A stretch of DNA of 64,000 bases from Yoonia sp. (lineage in GTDB: Bacteria > Pseudomonadota > Alphaproteobacteria > Rhodobacterales > Rhodobacteraceae): positions 23,970-87,969 of the forward strand of contig NZ_JAFMHJ010000009.1 in NCBI RefSeq assembly GCF_017854565.1. Reading direction: 5' to 3'. Position 1 is the stretch's first letter. Each line of letters begins with the position of its first letter. The position numbers and the translations under genes are program-made. The notes under the pieces are model-generated. The model was given only the letters and a program-made list of their open reading frames with translations, was not told where the DNA came from and did not search any database. Positions 53,085-61,622 of the stretch are shown here, in pieces.

Positions 53085-53957
53085 ATGTTCAAAGGGTCAC
53101 TGCCCGCCCTCGTCACGCCGTTTACGAACGGCAAAGTGGACATTGATGCGCTGAAAAAGCTGGTGCATTGGCACATCGCGCAGGGCACGCACGGGCTGGT
53201 CCCGGTCGGCACAACAGGCGAAAGCCCCACGTTGACCCACGCTGAACATGATCAGGTGGTCGAGGTCGTCGTGACCGAAGCTGCCGGTCGCATCCCGGTG
53301 ATTGCCGGTGCCGGGTCGAACAACACAATTGAAACCGTGCGCCTTGTCAAAGCCGCCCAAAAGGCCGGGGCGGACGCGGCATTGGTTGTCACGCCCTATT
53401 ACAACAAGCCGACGCAGGCCGGGCTGATCGCGCATTTCATGGCCGCCGCAGACTGCGGCATGCCGATCGTGATCTACAATATTCCGGGCCGATCCGTGGT
53501 CGACATGACTCCCGCCACCATGGGCGAACTGGCGAAACATCCGATGATCATCGGCGTGAAAGACGCGACCGGTGACCTGTCCCGCGTCCCCAAGCAGCGG
53601 ATGACCTGCGGCACCGATTTCGTGCAACTGTCGGGCGAGGATGCCACGGCGCTTGGCTTCAACGCCCACGGCGGGGTCGGCTGCATTTCGGTCACGGCCA
53701 ATGTGGCACCCGCCCTATGCGCGGCCTTCCAGGAAAGTACGCTGGCGGGCGATTATGCCAAGGCCCTGACCCAACTCGACCGGCTGATGCCCCTGCACGA
53801 AGCGATCTTTGCCGAGCCGGGTGTCGCGGGCGCCAAATATGGCCTGTCGCTCCTTGGTCATTGCAGCGAGGACGTCCGTTCGCCGCTGACGCCCCTGACA
53901 GACGCCGCCAAAGAAAAGATGCGGGCGGCGATGGTTCATGCCGGGCTGCTGAACTAA
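53085..53957 (+). CDS. dapA: 4-hydroxy-tetrahydrodipicolinate synthase
   Basis: A 290-residue TIM-barrel aldolase of lysine and diaminopimelate synthesis that joins pyruvate with aspartate semialdehyde. The Thr pair TT (43-44), the Tyr in VIYNIPGR (about 131) and the Schiff-base Lys in GVKDATGD (about 159) are present. AAAGGAAG precedes the ATG. A GGTGG/CCACC repeat follows the stop. Confidence 0.96.
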   Translation: MFKGSLPALVTPFTNGKVDIDALKKLVHWHIAQGTHGLVPVGTTGESPTLTHAEHDQVVEVVVTEAAGRIPVIAGAGSNNTIETVRLVKAAQKAGADAALVVTPYYNKPTQAGLIAHFMAAADCGMPIVIYNIPGRSVVDMTPATMGELAKHPMIIGVKDATGDLSRVPKQRMTCGTDFVQLSGEDATALGFNAHGGVGCISVTANVAPALCAAFQESTLAGDYAKALTQLDRLMPLHEAIFAEPGVAGAKYGLSLLGHCSEDVRSPLTPLTDAAKEKMRAAMVHAGLLN

Positions 53958-53962
53958 CGCAG

Positions 53963-53986
53963 GGTGGGTTAAAACCCACCTTACGG
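53963..53986. repeat. GGTGG-CCACC hairpin repeat after dapA
   Basis: GGTGGGTT-aa-AACCCACC followed by TTACGG, five bases after the dapA stop. It has the same size, spacing and tail as the copy after cobN at 38670-38692; stem changes are compensated on both sides. Confidence 0.65.
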
Positions 53987-54029
53987 TGCATCAAAGCAAC
54001 GCATTTGATCGGCGATCGATGGCGGGTTC

Positions 54030-55232
54030 TTACCCCGCACGACGCAGCCAGCCAGCCGCATAGCATACGTCATCGCACCCCGAAAACCGGGCCGCGCGCC
54101 CCAACTCACCCTTGAGCGCGCGTAACCGGCCCGCCCCGATGCGCACACCATCTTCGGGCCAGAACGCGGTCACATTCAAACACGCGGCCCCCCGGTCTGC
54201 CTTCATATCAATCCGACCGATCATCCGATCACCTTCCATCACCGGAAACACATAATACCCGTATGTGCGCTGTGGTGCCGGCACAAACATCTCAATCCGG
54301 TAGTCAAAACCAAAGAGCCTTTCAGCACGCGTGCGATCACGCAAGGCAGGATCAAAGGGCGACAATATCCGCACCCGTGGCACCGGCGCAGCAACGGTCA
54401 GATCCATCACATCGGGCCAGGCCAGCGACCGGCGCAACGTGCCGTCCATCCCTTCGACATCAACCTCGATCACGCGGCCATCGGCAAGCGCTGCGGCACC
54501 CCACGCCTTGGCCTCAGCCGCTGTCGCGGTGTCCCAAAACGCCGCCAACTCGCGGCTTGTCGCGAAGCCCAGACGGTCCAATGCCCCGGCACACAACCAT
54601 TCCACCGTCTCATCCACATGCCGCTTTGCGTTCAGATATTCAGGCGGGATCACCCGTTCGGTCAGGTCATAAACCTTGCGGAAACCGACCCGATGCGTGA
54701 CCGACAGTTGCCCCGATCGCCACAGAAATTCCAGCGCGGTCTTGGACGGATGCCAATCCCACCAGCCCCCCGATCCCTTCGCCTCGTTGGTGCCGACATC
54801 GGCGCTGGTGCAGGGGCCATCGTCTGACACACGGGCCAGCACCGCGTCCATCTTTTCGGTAAATCCCGCGCGGCGCCATTCCTTCCACGTTTGCCCCAAA
54901 CGCACCGCATCGCGCGAAAAACGCAGTCGCCAATGCGGGAAAAACTGCATCGGAATGGCGGCAGCATCGTGGGTCCAATGTTCGAAAACCCCGCGATCAT
55001 GATGCAGCAAGGCTTGCAGGGCCTGGGGGCGATACTGTTGCCGGCGCGACCACAAGATCAGATCATGGGCGCGCGCCAAGGTGTTCACACTATCGAGCTG
55101 CACAAAACCCAAATCATCAATCACCCCCTGCAAATCCGTGCCGCGACCCAGCCCCGAAGGCCGCCCGGCAAGCCCATGACGGACCAAGAAAAGATGCCGG
55201 GCGGCGGCATTTCGCAGGACGGGTATGGTCAA
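54030..55232 (-). CDS. YcaQ/AlkZ-like DNA glycosylase with winged-helix fold
   Basis: A 400-residue protein of the HTH_42/YcaQ family, which unhooks DNA crosslinks or removes alkylated bases. The QxD motif GFVQLDSVN (Gln45-Asp47) fits the catalytic motif described for this family. Other marks are VFEHWTHDAAAIP and ILSPFDPALRDRTRAERLFGFDY. Start is TTG at 55232, overlapping the stop of the ion channel gene; longer upstream frames run into that gene. Confidence 0.88.
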   Translation of the reverse strand: MTIPVLRNAAARHLFLVRHGLAGRPSGLGRGTDLQGVIDDLGFVQLDSVNTLARAHDLILWSRRQQYRPQALQALLHHDRGVFEHWTHDAAAIPMQFFPHWRLRFSRDAVRLGQTWKEWRRAGFTEKMDAVLARVSDDGPCTSADVGTNEAKGSGGWWDWHPSKTALEFLWRSGQLSVTHRVGFRKVYDLTERVIPPEYLNAKRHVDETVEWLCAGALDRLGFATSRELAAFWDTATAAEAKAWGAAALADGRVIEVDVEGMDGTLRRSLAWPDVMDLTVAAPVPRVRILSPFDPALRDRTRAERLFGFDYRIEMFVPAPQRTYGYYVFPVMEGDRMIGRIDMKADRGAACLNVTAFWPEDGVRIGAGRLRALKGELGRAARFSGCDDVCYAAGWLRRAG

Positions 55233-55672
55233 CTGTCTGCCTTCATGACTTCGATCTGGCGCAACCGGACGTGGCGCAACGCTTCGACCAGCAAGGCGGT
55301 GAGCACGCCGATATTCAACAGCCCATTCGCGGCCGCCATACCGCCGAGCAGCCGCCACTCCATCGGCAGCAAGACATCGCCAAATCCCAGCGTCGTAAAA
55401 GCCACAAGCGAAAAATAGACTGCCGGTTCAATCGTGTCAAATATCCCCAACGCCCAGAACGCGAGCGCCCAAACCCAGACGCCTGCTGTCATTTGCGCCA
55501 GAATCCAGATGGCTGCCACACACATCACCAAAATCAGTTTCGGACGATGCGGTGCGCGCACCAGCCACTGCCGCATATGCAGCAAAAACAGCTCCATGAC
55601 CCAAAAACTGATACCCGCAATCAGGATCGAAAACAGCAAAAGCCCCGTGCCAAGGGCAAGTTGTATGAACAT
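55229..55672 (-). CDS. Two-helix ion channel (Ion_trans_2 type)
   Basis: A 147-residue membrane protein. After two helices (LGTGLLLFSILIAGISFWVM and IWILAQMTAGVWVWALAFWA) it has the pore segment FTTLGFGDV, similar to the potassium-channel filter TVGYGD but with LGFGD. A last helix (LLGGMAAANGLLNIGVLTALLVEAL) completes the pore. ATG at 55672 has a TGGAG seven bases upstream; the ATG five codons earlier overlaps that site. Ion selectivity is not certain. Confidence 0.82.
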   Translation of the reverse strand: MFIQLALGTGLLLFSILIAGISFWVMELFLLHMRQWLVRAPHRPKLILVMCVAAIWILAQMTAGVWVWALAFWALGIFDTIEPAVYFSLVAFTTLGFGDVLLPMEWRLLGGMAAANGLLNIGVLTALLVEALRHVRLRQIEVMKADS

Positions 55673-55784
55673 CGCGATCTCCACCATAACCGGGTCAGAC
55701 CAGCATACTGCGCGCAACGCTGCAGCATAGCGGCAAGTGACCCGTCTTGTGTCGCAGCGCTTCATCGCCTATCTCAATCCGACC

Positions 55785-56258
55785 ATGGCAAAGAAACCTG
55801 AAAAAACGAACTACAAAGTTATCGCGGAAAATCGGCGCGCGCGCTACGATTTTGCGATCGAGGATGATATCGAGGTCGGCATCATGCTGACCGGCTCCGA
55901 GGTGAAATCACTGCGCATCGGCCAATCCAATATCGCCGACAGCTATGCGTCGGTCGATAACGGCGAGCTGTGGCTGACCAACGCCTATATTGCGCCCTAT
56001 GACCGTGCCATGTTCGGCCACGAAGAACGCCGCAAGCGCAAGCTGCTTGTCAGCCGCAAGGAACTTGCGCGGCTGTGGAACGCGACCAAACGCGAAGGCA
56101 TGACGCTGGTGCCGCTGGTGATGTATTTCAATGATCGCGGTCTGGTGAAGCTGAAAATCGCCACTGCGAAAGGCAAAAAGAATCACGACAAACGTGCGAC
56201 CGAGGCGGCGCGCGACTGGGGCCGTCAAAAACAGCGGCTGCTACGCCACGGGGATTGA
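55785..56258 (+). CDS. smpB: SsrA-binding protein SmpB
   Basis: A 157-residue tmRNA partner for rescue of stalled ribosomes. Family segments: [55 protein letters not shown] and the basic tail GKKNHDKR. The start is [17 protein letters not shown]; an upstream ATG is not supported. It is divergent from the ion-channel gene. No ssrA gene was found in the window. Confidence 0.96.
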   Translation: MAKKPEKTNYKVIAENRRARYDFAIEDDIEVGIMLTGSEVKSLRIGQSNIADSYASVDNGELWLTNAYIAPYDRAMFGHEERRKRKLLVSRKELARLWNATKREGMTLVPLVMYFNDRGLVKLKIATAKGKKNHDKRATEAARDWGRQKQRLLRHGD

Positions 56259-56403
56259 CCCGGCGCGTCGCCACGACCTTTGGGCAAGCTGCGGCATTTG
56301 AACGGGCCGTGCATTCACTTGTTGCGATCCTCGCCGCACTCAAACCTTGTCACATGGCGCGGCCCACGATACCCATGCCTGCATCACCGCATGGGAAAAA
56401 ACG

Positions 56404-57270
56404 ATGAGCACATCTGCCTCTGATGATCCAAAAACGCTGGTAAGCACTGACTGGCTCGCCGCACATCTCAAGGATCCGGACCTGCGGATTTTCGATGCCT
56501 CATGGTATCTGCCCGATATGGCGCGTGACGCCCGTGCAGAATATCAGGCGGGCCACATCCCCGGCGCGCGGTTTTTTGACATCGACGACATCAGCGACCA
56601 CCGGTCAGAGCTGCCACACATGGCGCCACCGGTCGAAAAATTCATGTCCCGCATGCGCGCCTTGGGCGTCGGCGACGGCCATCAAGTCGTGGTCTATGAC
56701 GGTGCGGGGCTCTTTTCAGCCGCGCGTGTCTGGTGGCTGTTTCGGCTGATGGGCAAGACAGATGTCGCCGTGCTTGATGGCGGCCTGCCCAAATGGCGCG
56801 CCGATGGGCAGGCCACGACAGACGCCCCACCCGTGATCCGGGACCGGCACATGACGGTGACCCGCAATTATCCGCTGGTGCGCGATGTCACGCAGGTCGC
56901 GCGTGCGGCCAAACTTGGCGATCACAGCATCATTGACGCGCGCGCACCCGCACGGTTCAAAGGTGATGCACCCGAACCGCGCGCCGGTCTGCGCGCAGGG
57001 CACATCCCCGGATCGCAGAATGTATTTTTCAAGGACCTGCTGCGCAGCGACGGCACCATGAAACCCAAGGACGAACTGCGTATGGTGTTCCGCGATGCTG
57101 GTGTCGATCTGCAAAAACCCGCGATCACCACCTGCGGGTCTGGGGTTACGGCTGCCGTCTTGTCACTTGCCCTTGAACGGATCGGGAAAACCGATCATGC
57201 CCTTTACGACGGCTCATGGTCCGAATGGGGCATGTACGCCGACCTTCCTATTGCAACCGGAGCCGCGTGA
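56404..57270 (+). CDS. sseA: 3-mercaptopyruvate sulfurtransferase
   Basis: A 288-residue double-rhodanese protein. The N-terminal domain is inactive. The C-terminal domain carries the persulfide Cys in CGSGVTA (244-250), the loop type of mercaptopyruvate sulfurtransferase. It moves sulfur from 3-mercaptopyruvate to thiophilic acceptors. Its stop shares one base with the start of the aminotransferase (TGATG). An aminotransferase that makes keto acids from cysteine-like substrates could feed it. Confidence 0.93.
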   Translation: MSTSASDDPKTLVSTDWLAAHLKDPDLRIFDASWYLPDMARDARAEYQAGHIPGARFFDIDDISDHRSELPHMAPPVEKFMSRMRALGVGDGHQVVVYDGAGLFSAARVWWLFRLMGKTDVAVLDGGLPKWRADGQATTDAPPVIRDRHMTVTRNYPLVRDVTQVARAAKLGDHSIIDARAPARFKGDAPEPRAGLRAGHIPGSQNVFFKDLLRSDGTMKPKDELRMVFRDAGVDLQKPAITTCGSGVTAAVLSLALERIGKTDHALYDGSWSEWGMYADLPIATGAA

Positions 57271-58454
57271 TGCTGGAAAATCTACACCCCCAACCCGCCG
57301 ATAAAATCCTGGCCCTGATCGCGGCGTTCAAGGCTGATCCAAGGGCCGACAAGATTGATCTTGGCGTCGGCGTCTACAAGGACGCGTCGGGAAACACGCC
57401 CGTCATGCGCGCCGTGAAAGAAGCCGAGCGACGCATCTTGGCGGAACAAACCACCAAGGCCTATACCGGGCTTGCCGGTGATCCCGCCTTTGGGGCCGCG
57501 ATGCGCGATCTGGTGCTTGGCGACAGTGTTGCAGCGGACCGTGTCGCGGCTGTCGCCACACCCGGCGGCACCGGCGCAATACGGCAGGCGCTTGAGCTGA
57601 TCAAGATGGCAGCCCCCAACGCGACTGTCTGGTTGTCCGATCCGACCTGGCCCAACCACCCGTCGATCATCAAATACCTTGGCATGAAAATGGCAGAATA
57701 TCGCTATTTCGACAGCGCGACACGCGGCGTGGATTTCGCTGGCCTGCTGGCAGATCTGGGGACCGTTGCGCAGGGCGACGTGGTGTTGCTGCATGGCTGC
57801 TGCCACAATCCAACCGGTGCCAATTTGACCACGGAACAGATGGCGCAGGTCATCGCGGTCCTACAGGATAAGGGCGCCGTGCCTTTTGTGGACATCGCCT
57901 ATCAAGGCTTCGGCGACGGATTGGACGCAGACGCGCAAATCACCCGCCAAATCGCCGGTGCCTTTGACAACTGCCTGATCGCTGCCAGCTGCTCCAAGAA
58001 CTTTGGCATCTACCGCGAACGGACGGGCGTGTTGATGGCCGTCGCCAAAGACCCGGTGCAGCAGGCATTGACACAACAGAATCTCGCCTTTCTGAACCGA
58101 CAGAACTATTCATTTCCCCCCGATCACGGTGCGCGGGTCGTAACGACAATTCTGACTGATCCCGCACTGCGTGCCGATTGGGAGGCCGAGCTGGAAGACA
58201 CCCGCAATGGTATGCTGGTGTTGCGCCAACAGCTTGCTGATGAACTGCGCCGCCTGACAAACAGCGACCGTTTCGATTTCCTCAGCGCCCATCGCGGCAT
58301 GTTCAGCCGTCTGGGAACGACGCCCGAAATGGTCGAGAAACTGCGCGCAGAGCATGGCATCTACATGGTCAGTGACAGTCGCCTGAATATCGCCGGCCTG
58401 AATGCGACCACCGTGCCAATATTGGCGCAGGCAATCGTCAGCGCAGGCATCTGA
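57270..58454 (+). CDS. Aromatic amino acid/aspartate aminotransferase (TyrB type)
   Basis: A 394-residue class I PLP transaminase. IDLGVGVYKDASGNTPVM near the N-terminus, GCCHNPTGANL, and the PLP Lys in CSKNFGIYRERTG (about Lys243) place it in the AspC/TyrB group. It is translationally coupled to sseA (TGATG). The coupling suggests it may transaminate cysteine to mercaptopyruvate for SseA, besides aromatic amino acids; this is inference. Confidence 0.92.
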   Translation: MLENLHPQPADKILALIAAFKADPRADKIDLGVGVYKDASGNTPVMRAVKEAERRILAEQTTKAYTGLAGDPAFGAAMRDLVLGDSVAADRVAAVATPGGTGAIRQALELIKMAAPNATVWLSDPTWPNHPSIIKYLGMKMAEYRYFDSATRGVDFAGLLADLGTVAQGDVVLLHGCCHNPTGANLTTEQMAQVIAVLQDKGAVPFVDIAYQGFGDGLDADAQITRQIAGAFDNCLIAASCSKNFGIYRERTGVLMAVAKDPVQQALTQQNLAFLNRQNYSFPPDHGARVVTTILTDPALRADWEAELEDTRNGMLVLRQQLADELRRLTNSDRFDFLSAHRGMFSRLGTTPEMVEKLRAEHGIYMVSDSRLNIAGLNATTVPILAQAIVSAGI

Positions 58455-58470
58455 CAAAAAGCGAAGGATT

Positions 58471-58506
58471 TTCGCGCCTGCAGCAGTAAAATGCTGCAGG
58501 CGCGAA
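58471..58506. terminator. Perfect 15-bp hairpin between aminotransferase and mcl1
   Basis: TTCGCGCCTGCAGCA-gtaaaa-TGCTGCAGGCGCGAA is a perfect 15-bp stem with a 6-base loop, 17 bases after the aminotransferase stop. No T-run follows. It could end the sseA unit or protect its 3' end; mcl1 follows 78 bases later. Confidence 0.6.
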
Positions 58507-58584
58507 TGCGGCTTGCGACAGATCGCGCAATATTATACCCACAAAGCAGTCAGAAACGTAACTTTGCTGCCCGAAGGATCATCA

Positions 58585-59544
58585 ATGTCATTCCGCCTGC
58601 AACCAACCGCACCTGCCCGTCCGAACCGCTGCCAACTTTTTGGTCCCGGCTCGAACACAAAACTGTTCACGAAGATGGCGGCAAGTGCTGCAGATGTGAT
58701 CAACCTTGATCTGGAAGACAGCGTTGCCCCATCAGACAAAGACACCGCCCGCAGCAATGTCATTCAGGCCATCAATGACGTCGATTGGAACAGCAAATAC
58801 CTCAGCGTGCGGATCAACGGCCTTGATACGCCCTACTGGTATCGCGATGTCGTCGATCTGCTTGAACAGGCCGGTGATCGGCTCGATCAGATCATGATCC
58901 CAAAAGTTGGCTGTGCCGCCGATGTCTATGCCGTTGACGCCCTCGTTACCGCGATCGAGACTGCAAAACGCCGCACCAAGCGTATCAGTTTCGAAGTGAT
59001 CATTGAATCCGCCGCTGGCATTGCGCACGTTGAAGAAATCGCCGCCAGTTCGCCCCGCCTCCAAGCGATGAGCCTTGGCGCGGCCGACTTTGCCGCCTCG
59101 ATGGGGATGCAGACGACCGGCATCGGTGGCACGCAGGAAAACTACTATATGCTGCACGGCGATACCCGGCACTATGCCGATCCATGGCACTGGGCGCAGA
59201 CCGCCATCGTCGCCGCCTGCCGCGCCCGTGGGGTGCTGCCCGTCGATGGCCCCTTTGGTGACTTCAGCGACGATGAAGGGTTCCGCGCCCAAGCGCGACG
59301 GTCGGCCACGCTTGGCATGGTCGGCAAATGGGCGATCCACCCCAAACAGATTTCACTGGCCAACGAGGTGTTCACCCCTTCTGACACCGCCGTCGCCGAA
59401 GCCCGCGAAATTCTTGCGGCGATGGCAGCCGCCAAGGCGCGGGGCGAAGGTGCCACCGTTTACAAAGGCCGCTTGGTCGATATCGCATCAATCAAGCAGG
59501 CCGAGGTCATCGTGCGGCAATCCGAAATGATCAGCGGTCAGTAG
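58585..59544 (+). CDS. mcl1: L-malyl-CoA/beta-methylmalyl-CoA lyase
   Basis: A 319-residue CitE-like lyase, almost the same as Rhodobacter Mcl1 along its length: RPNRCQLFGPGS, INLDLEDSVAPSDKDTAR with the metal-binding Glu/Asp, IGGTQENYYMLHGD and GKWAIHPKQISLANEVF. It splits L-malyl-CoA and beta-methylmalyl-CoA to glyoxylate plus acetyl- or propionyl-CoA, a step of the ethylmalonyl-CoA pathway. AAGGA precedes the ATG. No other gene of that pathway lies adjacent. Confidence 0.95.
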   Translation: MSFRLQPTAPARPNRCQLFGPGSNTKLFTKMAASAADVINLDLEDSVAPSDKDTARSNVIQAINDVDWNSKYLSVRINGLDTPYWYRDVVDLLEQAGDRLDQIMIPKVGCAADVYAVDALVTAIETAKRRTKRISFEVIIESAAGIAHVEEIAASSPRLQAMSLGAADFAASMGMQTTGIGGTQENYYMLHGDTRHYADPWHWAQTAIVAACRARGVLPVDGPFGDFSDDEGFRAQARRSATLGMVGKWAIHPKQISLANEVFTPSDTAVAEAREILAAMAAAKARGEGATVYKGRLVDIASIKQAEVIVRQSEMISGQ

Positions 59545-60173
59545 TCGCGCAACGCAACCGCACCGTACCCACACAGCAGCCGACAGTCGGTGGCATCTGC
59601 ACCCATGTTTTCCTGGGACAAGAGCGATGCCGCACCCAACCCCTCGAACCGGGGATCATCACACTCGGCATCCATAGCGTATGCGCCGCTGTCACTGCCA
59701 AAATTGATACCGCTGCACTGCGTTGCCTGCAGGGCCGCCGTCATATCCCAAAACTTGACGGTGCCCGCCGTGATTGCGGCCCGACAATCGTCAGCATCTG
59801 TGCCAATACCAGTGGTCAAAAGATCCGCCGCCATCCCAGCACCGGTAAACCGGCGATCATCACATTCGCCATCTTGGGCCCATTCGCTCGAATTATTGCC
59901 GAACACAGGGTCCGCTGCGGCATCTTTCGTCGTTGCCCCGTCCAAGGAAAGCTGGCCCGCAGCATAGGCCGTCCGGCAATCGGTCGCATCATGCAATATA
60001 TCAGCGTCCAGCAGCGTCGTCGTTGTCATGCCGGGACCGGAAAATCGCGGATCATCACATTCACCATCATTCGCCCACTCACTGCCGTCGTCACCAAAAT
60101 CGACCGCCTGTGCTGCGATCGGGCCCGCAGCAAAACACGCCAGCACGCCAATCAGTCCAAAATTCCGCATCAT
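59538..60173 (-). CDS. Secreted protein with three Cys-bearing repeats
   Basis: A 211-residue protein with a signal peptide (MMRNFGLIGVLACFAAGPIAAQA), then three units of about 48 residues at roughly 25-72, 89-137 and 157-203. Each has the pattern FG-SEWA-DGECDDPRF-G-G followed about 18 residues later by DATDCR. Two Cys per unit suggest one disulfide each, and the acidic GECDD could bind calcium. The third unit is more diverged and has an extra Cys pair. The motif recurs in Rhodobacterales proteins; function unknown. It overlaps the convergent mcl1 end by seven bases. Confidence 0.75.
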   Translation of the reverse strand: MMRNFGLIGVLACFAAGPIAAQAVDFGDDGSEWANDGECDDPRFSGPGMTTTTLLDADILHDATDCRTAYAAGQLSLDGATTKDAAADPVFGNNSSEWAQDGECDDRRFTGAGMAADLLTTGIGTDADDCRAAITAGTVKFWDMTAALQATQCSGINFGSDSGAYAMDAECDDPRFEGLGAASLLSQENMGADATDCRLLCGYGAVALRDY

Positions 60174-60279
60174 CTTATCCTGCTATCTTTAATATCCTGG
60201 CCCGATATGACACCAAAACCGCAACACATTGCAAACCCCTGTGCAACATCATTATATCGGGGTAACAGCGGAGCCATCT

Positions 60280-61242
60280 ATGACCCTATATCTTGAATTC
60301 GAAAAGTCACTCGCCGAAATCGAAGGCAAGGCAGAAGAACTGCGCGCCATGGCGCGCGACAATCCCGAAATGGACATCGAGAAAGAGGCCAAGGCCCTTG
60401 ATAAAAAGGCCGCCGACCTTCTCAAATCGCTCTATGCTGACCTGTCGCCATGGCGCAAATGTCTGGTGGCACGCCATCCCGAACGCCCACATTGCAAAGA
60501 CTATATCGAGGCGTTGTTTACCGAATACACGCCCCTTGCCGGTGACCGGAATTTTGCCGATGATCACGCCGTCATGGGCGGCATCGCCCGGCTGGACGGC
60601 AAACCCGTCATGGTCATCGGCCATGAAAAGGGCAATGATACGAAATCCCGCATTGAACGGAACTTTGGCATGGCCCGCCCCGAAGGCTACCGCAAGGCGA
60701 TCCGCCTGATGGACCTTGCCGACCGCTTTGGCCTGCCCGTGATCACCATCGTGGACACGCCCGGCGCCTACCCCGGCAAAGGCGCCGAAGAACGCGGCCA
60801 ATCCGAAGCCATCGCGCGCGCAACCGAAAAATGCCTCAGCCTTGGGGTGCCGTTGATCAGCGTCATCATCGGCGAAGGCGGGTCCGGCGGGGCCGTTGCC
60901 TTTGCCACGGCGAACCGGGTCGCGATGCTGGAACATGCGATTTATTCCGTGATCAGTCCCGAAGGCTGCGCATCAATCCTATGGAAAGATGCCGACAAAA
61001 TGCGCGAAGCCGCCGAAGCCCTGCGCCTGACGTCCAAGGATCTTGCAGAGTTGGGAGTTTGCGACACGGTGATCCCCGAACCCAAAGGTGGCGCACACCG
61101 AGACACACACGCGGCGATCAAGGCGGTAGGACAGGCATTAACCAAAATACTCGCCGATCTGGATGGGAAGTCCGCGCAGGACCTCCGGACAGACCGCCGT
61201 CAGAAATATCTGAACCTAGGCTCCAAAGGTCTGGCGGCCTAG
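60280..61242 (+). CDS. accA: Acetyl-CoA carboxylase carboxyltransferase subunit alpha
   Basis: A 320-residue subunit that with AccD moves the carboxyl group from biotin to acetyl-CoA for fatty-acid synthesis. It starts [20 protein letters not shown] and carries [36 protein letters not shown] and [13 protein letters not shown], all typical. The start chosen has the family N-terminus. It appears monocistronic. Confidence 0.97.
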   Translation: MTLYLEFEKSLAEIEGKAEELRAMARDNPEMDIEKEAKALDKKAADLLKSLYADLSPWRKCLVARHPERPHCKDYIEALFTEYTPLAGDRNFADDHAVMGGIARLDGKPVMVIGHEKGNDTKSRIERNFGMARPEGYRKAIRLMDLADRFGLPVITIVDTPGAYPGKGAEERGQSEAIARATEKCLSLGVPLISVIIGEGGSGGAVAFATANRVAMLEHAIYSVISPEGCASILWKDADKMREAAEALRLTSKDLAELGVCDTVIPEPKGGAHRDTHAAIKAVGQALTKILADLDGKSAQDLRTDRRQKYLNLGSKGLAA

Positions 61243-61622
61243 GCTGCGTTCATCGGCTATTTTCAGTTTTGCAGAACACCCGGGACCGCATAGTCTGGTC
61301 CACCAAACGGTCGGTCCATAGCACATTCCGGCCATCGTTCAGAAGCCAAAGCAGCGACGGCATTGCAGCCCCTGCGTGACCTTTCGACGTCCAGAATCGT
61401 TCAAGCTGAGGCGTGTGCGCGCAGCCGCACACAATCTACCTGCACCGCCTACGTAGTTTACGCATCCCACATTGCGTAACCCGGATGATTTTGCGTAGTT
61501 GCGGATAATTGCCCGTCCCCTGCAGCCCAGCGTATCGTTTCCATGTTCCAAACCTACGACAACGGTCCGTACCCGGTTTGTTTTTCAGGTTCGAACTTAG
61601 TTTCAGGATATGGGGTATCGAG
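61243..61622. other. Intergenic region of 380 bases, no gene seen
   Basis: Between accA and the large broken gene I see no convincing coding frame. The right half contains a cluster of TACGCA/TGCGTA elements (61449-61497) that looks like an operator. The rest shows no clear hairpin or repeat. Confidence 0.5.
61449..61497. promoter_or_regulatory. Operator-like cluster of TGCGTA elements
   Basis: CTACGTAG (61449-61456) is followed by the inverted repeat TTACGCA-N8-TGCGTAA (61458-61479) and a further TTGCGTA (61491-61497). Such a cluster is unlikely in a chance gap and probably binds a dimeric regulator. It lies about 125 bases upstream of the gene at 61623. The regulator is unknown. Confidence 0.4.
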
